Positions 8,927 to 16,261 of a stretch of 64,000 nucleotides of DNA are shown piece after piece (the stretch's first letter is position 1; the number at the start of each line of letters is the position of its first letter). The stretch is from the NCBI GenBank assembly GCA_001618615.1, contig LKHB01000226.1, positions 1-64,000 on the forward strand, in the 5' to 3' direction. The stretch is from Fermentibacter danicus. Lineage in GTDB: Bacteria > Fermentibacterota > Fermentibacteria > Fermentibacterales > Fermentibacteraceae. Both the position numbers and the translations under genes were made by a program. The notes under the pieces are model-generated. The model worked only from the letters and a program-made list of their open reading frames with translations, made no database searches and had not been told where the DNA came from.

Positions 8927-10650
8927 AATGAACCCGTCCCGGAGTCTGCCTGTGCGAGCATTCCGGAGGCCATGCGGGGGGTTCCGCTCATGGCCAGACC
9001 GGGCTCGCAGGAAAGGATGCCGGACATCATCCTGGAGAACGCCGGGGCGGCGAGCGTGCTGCCGTACCTGTAGGCGAAGCCGGGTCTGTCCACCACTACC
9101 ACGGCCACCAGCCCGGGCTGCTCGGCGGGGATCATCCCTGCGAAGGCCGAGAGATAGACGCCGGACCCGAACAGGAGCCTCTCGGCGGTGCCCGTCTTCC
9201 CTGCAACGGTCACCCCGTCCACGGCCGCCGACAGGCCCGTGCCGTACTCGACGGCGCCGGAGAATATCCTCCTCATCTCGCCGGCCGTTTCCTCGGAGAT
9301 CACCCTGCGGGACCGGAAGGACGCCCAGTTCCGCCAGGCGCCGTCCTCCCTGCTCGCCCGTATGAGCCTGGGCTGATACAGGACGCCTCCGTTGGCCACC
9401 GCGCTGAAGGCCATGGCGAGCTGCAGGGGCGTCACCCCCACCTCCTGCCCTATCGCAATGCAGGCGTGCGACATGCCCGACCACTGGGAAGGCGGACGGA
9501 GAATCCCGCCCTCCTCGCCCGGCAGCTCGAGCCCGGTTCTCGAACCGAATCCGAAGGCCCGGCAGTAGGCGTAGAGCAACGAATCCGACATGAGCTGTGC
9601 GAGGCGGATCGTGCCGACGTTGCTGGAATGGGCGATGATCTCCTCGACGCTCAGAACTCCGTAAACGTGGCAGTCGGAGATCGTCCTGTCCGCAACGGGG
9701 ATCTTACCCGTGCTGCAGTCGAACGAGTCGGACGAGACGGCGAGGCCCTCCTCCAGACAAGCCGCAAGCGTTACCAGCTTGAACGTGGAACCAGGCTCGT
9801 GAATGCTCGATATGCAGTGGTTCGCGGCTATGGAGCCGTCGGGCGCCCTGACGGGCCAGCTCCCCATGGCCAGGATGTCGCCGTTGGACGGGTCCACCAC
9901 CAGAGCCGCGCCCCAGCTTCCCCCGGAGTGCTCGACCGCTTCGCGCAGCTCCTCCTGTACGATGCACTGGAACCTCGCATCGATGGTGAGCATGAGGTCC
10001 GATCCGTCGACCGGCATCAGATTGTCGGCGCGGGAGTCCGTCACGCTCATCCCGGGGTAGGCGCTGCGCTCGACGTATCGGACTCCAGCCGTGCCGGAGA
10101 GAAGCTGGTCGAACTCCTTCTCCAGACCTTCGAGGCAGCCCTGGCCGGCCCTGCCGAGGATCATGGCGGTCTGGTCGCCGAGCGGATACGTGCGGAGTTC
10201 CACCATCCTCAGATTGACCCCCGAGGGCAGGCCGGCCTCGATGAACGGCAGAGCCTCCTCGTAGGGGACGTTCCTGGCGAGGATCTGGTTGACGCCTGTC
10301 CTGTCGAGGATGACGGCATCCCTTCCGGAATTGCGGAGGCGCATGCAGAGCGTGTCTATGGAGGCTTCCGAACCCACGGGGACGTTCGGCCAGTAAACCT
10401 CGAACGTCACCACGGGGGTGTTGCCGGCGAGGAGGAAGCCGTTCCGGTCGAGTATCCGCCCCCTCCTCGGCTCCAGCGTCTCCCTGTGAGTGTGCTGCGC
10501 ATCGGCGAGGCCCGCATAGTGGGCGTGCTCTATGAGCTGTATCCTGACGAGCTTCGCGAAGGCCACTCCGAAGAGCGCGAGGGTGAGTACCGCCGCGAGC
10601 CTTATACGGGCCGTCCTCCGGTCGCAGGACATCTCATCTTGGCTGCGCAA
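8923..10650 (-). CDS. ftsI: Division-specific transpeptidase FtsI (PBP3)
   Basis: 575 residues: cytoplasmic N-terminus, one membrane helix (about 17-36), dimerisation domain starting at RRGRILDRNG, and a transpeptidase domain. Active-site motifs are complete: STFK at 288-291, SSN at 342-344 and KTGT from 484. Cross-links septal peptidoglycan together with FtsW. No C-terminal PASTA repeats. The start is uncertain: a TTG at 10650 lies 6 bases after GGGGAGG inside the end of ftsL, whereas an ATG at 10632 lies just after the ftsL stop with no ribosome site of its own. I prefer the TTG; the difference is six residues. Confidence 0.95.
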   Translation of the reverse strand: MRSQDEMSCDRRTARIRLAAVLTLALFGVAFAKLVRIQLIEHAHYAGLADAQHTHRETLEPRRGRILDRNGFLLAGNTPVVTFEVYWPNVPVGSEASIDTLCMRLRNSGRDAVILDRTGVNQILARNVPYEEALPFIEAGLPSGVNLRMVELRTYPLGDQTAMILGRAGQGCLEGLEKEFDQLLSGTAGVRYVERSAYPGMSVTDSRADNLMPVDGSDLMLTIDARFQCIVQEELREAVEHSGGSWGAALVVDPSNGDILAMGSWPVRAPDGSIAANHCISSIHEPGSTFKLVTLAACLEEGLAVSSDSFDCSTGKIPVADRTISDCHVYGVLSVEEIIAHSSNVGTIRLAQLMSDSLLYAYCRAFGFGSRTGLELPGEEGGILRPPSQWSGMSHACIAIGQEVGVTPLQLAMAFSAVANGGVLYQPRLIRASREDGAWRNWASFRSRRVISEETAGEMRRIFSGAVEYGTGLSAAVDGVTVAGKTGTAERLLFGSGVYLSAFAGMIPAEQPGLVAVVVVDRPGFAYRYGSTLAAPAFSRMMSGILSCEPGLAMSGTPRMASGMLAQADSGTGSL

Positions 10651-10954
10651 GCGCGACCTCCCCGGACATCACGCCAAAGTCCGCACCGCCGTCATGGACG
10701 GCGAGCCTCTCCAGGGGCATCGGAGCAAGCCCGAGGCGCTCCCCTGCCGCTTCCAGACGCGTCGGCGAGAGCAGTTCCGTAGCCTCGTTCTGTAGTTCCT
10801 CGATTTCGCGCTCGAGAGATGCGCACTCGCCCGAGATCTGCTGAAGCTGCAGCGTCCTGTGCAGCCTGAGGTTGTACAGGACCACCTGGCTCATAGCCAG
10901 GAGCGCAAGTAGAGACGCGAATGCGAAGACAACCCTTCCTGCGGCCCTCTTCAC
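10634..10954 (-). CDS. ftsL: FtsL-like division protein
   Basis: 106 residues: a short basic cytoplasmic stretch (KRAAGR), a membrane helix at about residues 8-28, then a predicted coiled coil rich in Leu and Glu (LQLQQISGECASLEREIEELQNE in part) ending in a conserved-looking LGLAPM segment. This topology and the position between rsmH and ftsI identify FtsL, which forms a periplasmic coiled coil with FtsB and recruits FtsW/FtsI. Sequence conservation in the family is low, so context carries the call. The GTG start at 10954 overlaps the rsmH stop (GTGA). Confidence 0.85.
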   Translation of the reverse strand: MKRAAGRVVFAFASLLALLAMSQVVLYNLRLHRTLQLQQISGECASLEREIEELQNEATELLSPTRLEAAGERLGLAPMPLERLAVHDGGADFGVMSGEVALAQPR

Positions 10955-11826
10955 GACAACCTCACCCCTCTCCTGAGCCTGGCCGACCTGGCCCTGGGAT
11001 TCGAGCGGGCCTCCTCGCGGGAGGGCACCTCCCAGGGAGGATCGGCGTGCTCGAACACTCCCGAGTCGATGAAGAACCTCTTTACCATCCTGTCCTCCAA
11101 TGAATGGAAGGTCAGGAAGGCGGCGACTCCGCCGGGTCTGATCCATCGGTGCATCCCGGCGAGCAGCCTGGAAAGCTCGCCCAGTTCGTCGTTGACGGCG
11201 ATCCTGAGAGCCTGGAAGAGCTTCGAGAGAGCCCTGGCCGGGTTCCCGCGGATCGCCCTGCCCACGGCCGACACCAGGTCGCCGGTAGTCTCCAGGGGCC
11301 TGGCCGCCACGATCGATCCGGCCAGGATGCGGCTCCTCCCCTCCTCGCCGAATTTGAAGATGACGTCCGCCAGTTCCTTCTCCGGCAGGGAGTTCAGCAG
11401 TTCCGCGGCGTCCGGCACGTCCTCCCGGCGGGAAAACCTCATGTCGAGGGGGCCGTTCAGCCTGTGGGAGAAACCTCTCGCCGGATCGTCGAGCTGTATG
11501 GAGGACAGACCCAGATCGAACAGCGCCGCGTCCGCGGCTCCGAAACCCGACTCTTCCACGATTCCGTCCAGGGCCGAATAGCTCGAAGCCCTGACGATCA
11601 GACGATCCGAGGGCGCCGGCAGGCGGTCGAGAGCGTCGGGGTCGCGGTCCACGGCTATGAAGCGTGCCTCCGGGAAGGCCTCCATCATCGCCCTGAGATG
11701 CCCCCCGCCGCCTGCGGTTCCGTCCACGATCACCCCGGGCCCGGCGGTTCGCAGGAAGGCGATCACCTCGGCGACCATCACGGGCAGATGCCCGGATACG
11801 AAGTCGCGCCCGGCTGCTCTGACCAC
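10951..11826 (-). CDS. rsmH: 16S rRNA (cytosine-1402-N4)-methyltransferase RsmH
   Basis: 291 residues. SAM-dependent methylation of C1402 in the 16S decoding site. Diagnostic blocks are HLPVMVAEVIAFL near the N-terminus, the SAM loop VDGTAGGGGH, DRDPDAL, FDLGLSSIQLD, the RGFSHRLNGPLDMR block, and TFHSLEDRMVKRFF toward the end. The frame is open much farther upstream; the GTG at 11826 was chosen because GGAGGAGGAGG lies directly before it and the protein then starts close to the family N-terminus. It begins 20 bases after mraZ. Confidence 0.96.
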   Translation of the reverse strand: MVRAAGRDFVSGHLPVMVAEVIAFLRTAGPGVIVDGTAGGGGHLRAMMEAFPEARFIAVDRDPDALDRLPAPSDRLIVRASSYSALDGIVEESGFGAADAALFDLGLSSIQLDDPARGFSHRLNGPLDMRFSRREDVPDAAELLNSLPEKELADVIFKFGEEGRSRILAGSIVAARPLETTGDLVSAVGRAIRGNPARALSKLFQALRIAVNDELGELSRLLAGMHRWIRPGGVAAFLTFHSLEDRMVKRFFIDSGVFEHADPPWEVPSREEARSNPRARSARLRRGVRLS

Positions 11827-11846
11827 GCCTCCTCCTCCGACCCGGA

Positions 11847-12284
11847 CTACAGCTCTATATCCAGCCCCTCGGCCACCTCTTCGTAGGAGACCTCGGGCTT
11901 CGCCATCGCCCTTTGCAGCCTGTCCGGATCCCAGAGTTCTATTGTGTCCATCTGACCCAGGAACACGACGGCCGAACGGATGCCGGAGAGTTCGAGGAGA
12001 TCGGCCGGTATGCCTATCCTCCCCTGGGCGTCGATGCTGACCGGTCTGAGGTGGCTGGTGAATCTGCGGAGGAAGAAGCGCTGCTTCTCCTCCTTGCGGT
12101 TGAGCCTCCTGAGGCTCTCCCTGAGGATCCGCCACTTTTCCGGGGAGTAGAGTTCGAGGCACCCGTCCATCCCGAGGTTGAGGTACAGATCCTCACCCGT
12201 GATCTGGCGCCTGAAGGATGCGGGTACGCTGACCCGGCCCTTCTCGTCCAGAATGTGTTCATGCCTGCCTGAAAACTCGGCCAT
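11847..12284 (-). CDS. mraZ: Transcriptional regulator MraZ
   Basis: 145 residues with two SpoVT-AbrB-like half-domains: HILDEKGRVSVPASFR near residue 10 and DAQGRIGIPADLLE near residue 85. MraZ binds GTGGG repeats in its own promoter and represses the division cluster. It is first in the operon. The start was set at the ATG at 12284, preceded by GGGAGGGAA, because the homology begins at EFSGRHEH; a longer frame to 12353 would run back through the promoter. GTGGG boxes lie immediately upstream. Confidence 0.96.
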   Translation of the reverse strand: MAEFSGRHEHILDEKGRVSVPASFRRQITGEDLYLNLGMDGCLELYSPEKWRILRESLRRLNRKEEKQRFFLRRFTSHLRPVSIDAQGRIGIPADLLELSGIRSAVVFLGQMDTIELWDPDRLQRAMAKPEVSYEEVAEGLDIEL

Positions 12285-12300
12285 TTCCCTCCCGCGGCAT

Positions 12301-12353
12301 ATTCTATCCCACCACGCCCCACTGTCAACCCCTTTTATGGGATTTCGCCCCAC
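12301..12353 (-). promoter_or_regulatory. mraZ/dcw promoter with MraZ-type operator boxes
   Basis: Read on the minus strand: -35 TTGACA (12323-12328), 16-base spacer, -10 TAGAAT (12301-12306), about 17 bases before the mraZ ATG. Two GTGGG boxes spaced exactly 10 bases (12318-12322 and 12308-12312) fill the spacer, and a third lies 31 bases farther upstream (12349-12353). Known MraZ sites are short direct repeats of this form in the same position, so autorepression is likely. The sequence match is direct; MraZ binding is inferred. Confidence 0.8.
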
Positions 12354-12440
12354 CGGGACCGGGGGAAACGCCGACCGCAGGATGGCAGCAATCCATATTG
12401 CTTTGCAGATTATTTAGTTACGAAAGTGGGGCCGGGCGGG

Positions 12441-14631
12441 TCAGCGGGTCCGGCGGCCTTTCCCCCTGCCTTGTCCTTCGGGGTTGTAGTAGGGGTAGTA
12501 ATAGCGGTAGGTGTAGTAGCCGTAGGAGGTGTACATCCGCAGCGGGTCGAATCCGTTGAGCACGGCGCCCACGATGAACGAGGAAGTGCGCGACAGCCTG
12601 GAGAGGGAGGTCTGCAGGACGCGCCTGTTGCCGAGTTTGGCACCTACTACGAGGAGTGTACCGTCCACCTCTGGACTCAGGAGCAGCGCATCGGTGACCA
12701 CCGCCATCGGGGGGCTGTCTATTATCAGCATGTCGCATTCGGCGGTCAGGCCGGCGATGACATCCTTCATGCGCCGGCTCCCGAGGAGTTCGGAGGGATT
12801 GTGCGGGATGAAGCCGCTCGGGAGGATCGAAAGATTATCGATGGAGGTCTTCCGGACGCATTCGGCGAGAGGCGTGACCCCGGCGGCGGCCTCCGACAGC
12901 CCGGGCTCCCTGTCCAGGCCGAAGATGTTGTGGATCACGGGTCTTCTCAGGTCGGCGTCGACGAGTATGCAGCGCCGGCCCGACTGCGCGAAGGCGACGG
13001 CCAGGTTCGCGGAGGTCGTGGACTTGCCCTCCCTGGGGCCTGCGCTGGTTATCAGTATGCTTTCGAGCGGCTGATCCGCCCGGGCGAACTTGAGGCTCGT
13101 CCTGAGATCGCGGTATGCCTCGCTGATGGGATCGCGCGGGGCGAAATGGGTCACCAGAGTGGATGACGGAACCGTCCTCGACGCCCGCGATGCAAGGGCG
13201 CTCTTCGGGAGATGTGGGATCACACCGAGTATCGACACCCCGAGGGCTTCGACCTGCTCCGGGCTGGAGATGCTGGTGTCGAGCTGCTGTTTCAGGAACA
13301 CCGTTCCGAGACCCAGGGCGAGGCCGACGAGGAGGCCCATCATCAGGTTCTTCCGCCTGGAGGGCCTTATCATGTTTCCCGGGAGCGCGGTGTCGATTAT
13401 CGTCACGTTTCCGATCTGGCCCGCCTCGGCTATCCTGATCTCCTCGTACTTGTTCCTCAGCAGGAGATAGACGTTCTCGCTGACCAGCCTGTTCCGCTGG
13501 AGCCTCGCCAGGTTCATCTCGGCGGCGGGAAGGCGGGACAGGTCGGATTCCAGAGAGGATGCCTGGGCTCTCAGGACGGACTCCCGTGTGGTCTCGGCCC
13601 TCAGGTCGGCCTCGACCCTGATGATTTCACCGACCAGCGACTGGACGGCCGCCGAGGGATTCTCGGGATACCTGGCCCGTACCAGCCCCTCCAGGGACGA
13701 GGACAGGGCCTCGGTGCGGATCGAGATCTCCTCCTCCAGTTCGGTCAGGGCGGGATCGTCCGGCTGTGCGCCACGGGCCAGGAGGGTCGCCCTGGAGGCT
13801 TCGAGCAGGGCCAGTTCCTCCTGCAGGGTGTCTATGTACGAATCGTTGATCGAGGCTATCTCCCCGGCCATTCCGGCTCTGAAATCGTCGAGGCTGGCGG
13901 CCAGATAGTCCCTCCGTGCACGNNGTGACCATCTCGCGGGCCTCGGTTGAGAGATCTATGAACTCGTTCTCTTCCTTGTAGTTCCTGAGTGTCTCCTCGT
14001 CCATCGAGAGCTGGGATTCCATGCTCGCCATCTGGCTTTCGAGGAACTCGCGGACCTCCCTGTTCTCGCCCCGGGCCTCGTTCAGGTTCCACTTGTAATA
14101 GGACTGTACCGCCAGGTTCGCCAGGACGGCGGAAGCCTCCGGAGAGCCTCCGACCGCGGAAAGGATGAAGAAATCGGTCTCCTTCATAACGCTGACGGAG
14201 ATGCTGCCGCCAACGAGCCCGACGAGCGAGGCACGAAGCGACTGGGGCGGCGGTGGAGCGCCGTTGAAAAGGAGCGAGATGAGGCTGTCCGAGTCAGGAG
14301 ACCTGAGGATCGAGTCGGCGATGGCCTCGGACATGCTGCGGCTTCGGATGATCTGTATCTGGTTGTTCTTGGCGGATTCGACCTCGAACCAGAATACCCC
14401 GGGGAAATCCAGCGCCCGGGACATGTTGTTGCTGAAGTCGTACAGGAAGGTCGCTGAGGATCTGAATACGGGCCTGGTGCTCATGGTTATGAAGATGCTC
14501 AGGATCACCGACAGGACGACGAAGGTGAGGATGATCCACTTCCCCTGGCGGATCATCCACAGGTACTCCCCGATCCGCAGGGACTCGCAGTCCTCCCTGG
14601 GTGGTCCGTTCAGCGTTCCGCCATCAGCCAT
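12441..14631 (-). CDS. Wzc-like polysaccharide co-polymerase / BY-kinase (frame interrupted at an assembly gap)
   Basis: One gene of roughly 730 codons read in two frames that meet at the NN at 13923-13924. The N-terminal part (14631 down to the gap) has a Wzz domain: a membrane helix near residue 30, a periplasmic region and coiled coil. The second part has the second membrane helix (KNLMMGLLVGLALGLGTV) and a cytosolic kinase domain with Walker A GPREGKST, A' ILVDADLRRP and Walker B MLIIDSPP. The tail is tyrosine-rich (about ten Tyr in the last 31 residues), the autophosphorylation cluster of bacterial tyrosine kinases. It controls chain length and export of capsule or exopolysaccharide. The ATG at 14631 overlaps the SLBB gene by 22 bases. 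Confidence 0.88.
13923..13924. other. Ambiguous bases marking a probable assembly gap in the Wzc-like gene
   Basis: Two N bases. Upstream coding ends in frame at AREMV; downstream coding resumes one base out of phase at RARRDYLAAS. Both halves are otherwise undamaged, so missing bases are more likely than a true frameshift. Confidence 0.75.
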
Positions 14632-15026
14632 ACCAGGTTCACCGTCACTATTATCTTGTATACGATGTCGAGGGCTTCCTTCCACCAGTCCGAGCGGGAG
14701 ACCGGGACGAAGACAGTTGTCCCGGGGGTGAGGGCGGGGGCCGGGAGGCCCTCTCCCCTCAGATACGCGGCAAGATCGTAATCAACTTCGCCCCAGGACG
14801 TTATGATCCTGATCCCGTCGAGCTTCGCCTTGTCCGAAGGTCCGCCCGCCTCGGACAGGGCTTCGACGACATCGGCGTCGATGGGCAGCATGTAAGTGCC
14901 CGGGGAGACGACCTCGCCCCAGACATGGACGTTCATCTTCAGATTGCCGGTCTCGACTCCCGGGACGATGTAGCCGTCCAGCCCCTGGGCCTCCAGTACC
15001 GATACGAGCAGGAACAGAGCGACCAT
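14610..15026 (-). CDS. SLBB-domain polysaccharide export protein (short)
   Basis: 138 residues. The N-terminus is a signal peptide or anchor (VALFLLVSVLEAQG). Residues about 32-85 form an SLBB domain (VHVWGEVVSPGTYMLP, then a V-x-x-A-L-x-x-A-G-G-P-S-D block), as in Wza-type outer-membrane exporters. A hydrophobic segment (IVYKIIVTVNLVWLM) closes the protein. The Poly_export (PF02563-type) N-terminal domain of a full Wza is absent, so this may be a periplasmic or inner-membrane partner of the Wzc-like kinase next to it. The ATG at 15026 is preceded by GGAGGGTGTG; a GTG one codon earlier is possible. Confidence 0.7.
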   Translation of the reverse strand: MVALFLLVSVLEAQGLDGYIVPGVETGNLKMNVHVWGEVVSPGTYMLPIDADVVEALSEAGGPSDKAKLDGIRIITSWGEVDYDLAAYLRGEGLPAPALTPGTTVFVPVSRSDWWKEALDIVYKIIVTVNLVWLMAER

Positions 15027-15039
15027 CACACCCTCCGGC

Positions 15040-16221
15040 CTATCTCCTGCCCATGCCGCAGTATTCGAAGCCGAGTCCCTTCAGCTTCGAGGGATTCCAG
15101 ACGTTCCGGCCGTCGAATACAGCCTTCCTCCTCATGGTCGAAGCCAGTTTCGAGAAGTCCGGTTCCCTGAACTCGAGCCATTCCGTGAGGAGGATCAGGG
15201 CGTCGGCGCCCTCGGCTGCCTCGTAGCCGCTGCGGCAGTACTCGACGGTCTCCCCGAGGATGGTCCGGGCGTTCTTCATGGCCTGGGGATCGTAGACGGC
15301 CACCCGGGCGCCCCTTTCGAGAAGACCCTTTATCACTACGACTGAAGGAGCCTCGCGCATGTCATCCGTGTTCGGCTTGAAGGCCAGGCCCCAGACCGCC
15401 ATCCGGAGCCCCCTGAGTGACGGGCCGAAAACCGCTTCGAGCTTCTCGAGCATCTTCCGCTTCTGTGCCTCGTTGACCTCGACGGCGGCTTCGAGGGTGT
15501 GCATCCGCATGCCCTGCCCGCGGGCCGTGGCCATGAGCGCCCTGACGTCCTTGGGAAAGCAGGAGCCTCCGAAACCGACGCCCGGGAAGAGGAAGCTGGG
15601 GCCTATCCTGCGGTCGGAGCCCACGCCTATCCTCACCTCGTCGACATCCGCACCCATCGCATCGCAGAGGTTCGCGACCTCGTTCATGAAGGAGATCCGG
15701 GCGGCGAGAAGGCTGTTGGCGACGTACTTCGTCATCTCCGCGCTCCGGTTGCTCATCACGATCACGGGGTTGTTGGTGCGGACGAACGGCGAATAGATCT
15801 CCCTCATGGTGACCGCNNTGATCTCGGCCCGCACCAGATCGGCGGTCCCGACGGGGACCGTACTCTTGTTCACCACGATCCTCGGGCCGTCGATGTTCTC
15901 TCCGATCTCGCGCGCGACCGCGAGGACATGCTTCAGGTCGGCCGAACCGTCCTCGTCCGGGGGCGTTCCCACGGCGATGAAGATGATCCTGCAGCTCCGG
16001 ACCGCTCCCGGGAGGTCGGTGGTGAAGACGAGGCGGCCTTCGGCCCTGTTGCGCTGAACCATCTCCTCGAGTCCGGGTTCGTATATCGGAATGCCGCCGC
16101 TGTTCAGGAGATCTATCTTGCTGCGGTCCCTGTCGACCGTGACAACTTCGTTTCCCGTCTCAGCGAAGCATGTCGCAGCCACGAGGCCGACATATCCGCT
16201 GCCGACTACCGCGATTCGCAT
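15040..16221 (-). CDS. UDP-glucose/UDP-mannose 6-dehydrogenase family protein (incomplete at an assembly gap)
   Basis: NAD-dependent oxidation of a UDP-sugar to the uronic acid, a capsule precursor. The N-terminal Rossmann loop VVGSGYVGLV, KSTVPVGTAD, the NAANLLAARIS-like helix (here VANSLLAARISFMNEVA), the catalytic-cysteine loop GFGGSCFPKDV and the C-terminal WGLAFKPNTDDMREAPS are visible. After VRAEI the sequence jumps over NN (15817-15818) straight to MREIYSPFVRTNN. The family's P-E-F-L-R-E-G segment, about 45 residues, is missing there. Total 393 codons against about 435 expected. Neighbouring SLBB and Wzc genes support a capsule role. UDP-glucose is the likeliest substrate, but other sugars are possible. 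Confidence 0.92.
   Translation of the reverse strand: MRIAVVGSGYVGLVAATCFAETGNEVVTVDRDRSKIDLLNSGGIPIYEPGLEEMVQRNRAEGRLVFTTDLPGAVRSCRIIFIAVGTPPDEDGSADLKHVLAVAREIGENIDGPRIVVNKSTVPVGTADLVRAEIXAVTMREIYSPFVRTNNPVIVMSNRSAEMTKYVANSLLAARISFMNEVANLCDAMGADVDEVRIGVGSDRRIGPSFLFPGVGFGGSCFPKDVRALMATARGQGMRMHTLEAAVEVNEAQKRKMLEKLEAVFGPSLRGLRMAVWGLAFKPNTDDMREAPSVVVIKGLLERGARVAVYDPQAMKNARTILGETVEYCRSGYEAAEGADALILLTEWLEFREPDFSKLASTMRRKAVFDGRNVWNPSKLKGLGFEYCGMGRR
15817..15818. other. Ambiguous bases marking a probable collapsed gap in the UDP-sugar dehydrogenase gene
   Basis: Two N bases in a codon that keeps frame, at the exact point where the conserved PEFLREG-containing segment should be. About 130 bases are probably missing. 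Confidence 0.75.
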
Positions 16222-16261
16222 CAGTCCTCCATGTCTTCCGTGGGCCGGGACTATGCCGTGC

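Noticed and set aside
12387..12402. Terminator after the Wzc-like gene (AGCAAT-CCAT-ATTGCT)
   Set aside because: Short AT-rich stem without a T run; too weak to call.
12441..14631. Two separate genes (Wzz and kinase) or a true frameshift
   Set aside because: The break falls exactly on NN at 13923-13924 and both halves continue the same protein family; an assembly gap explains it better.
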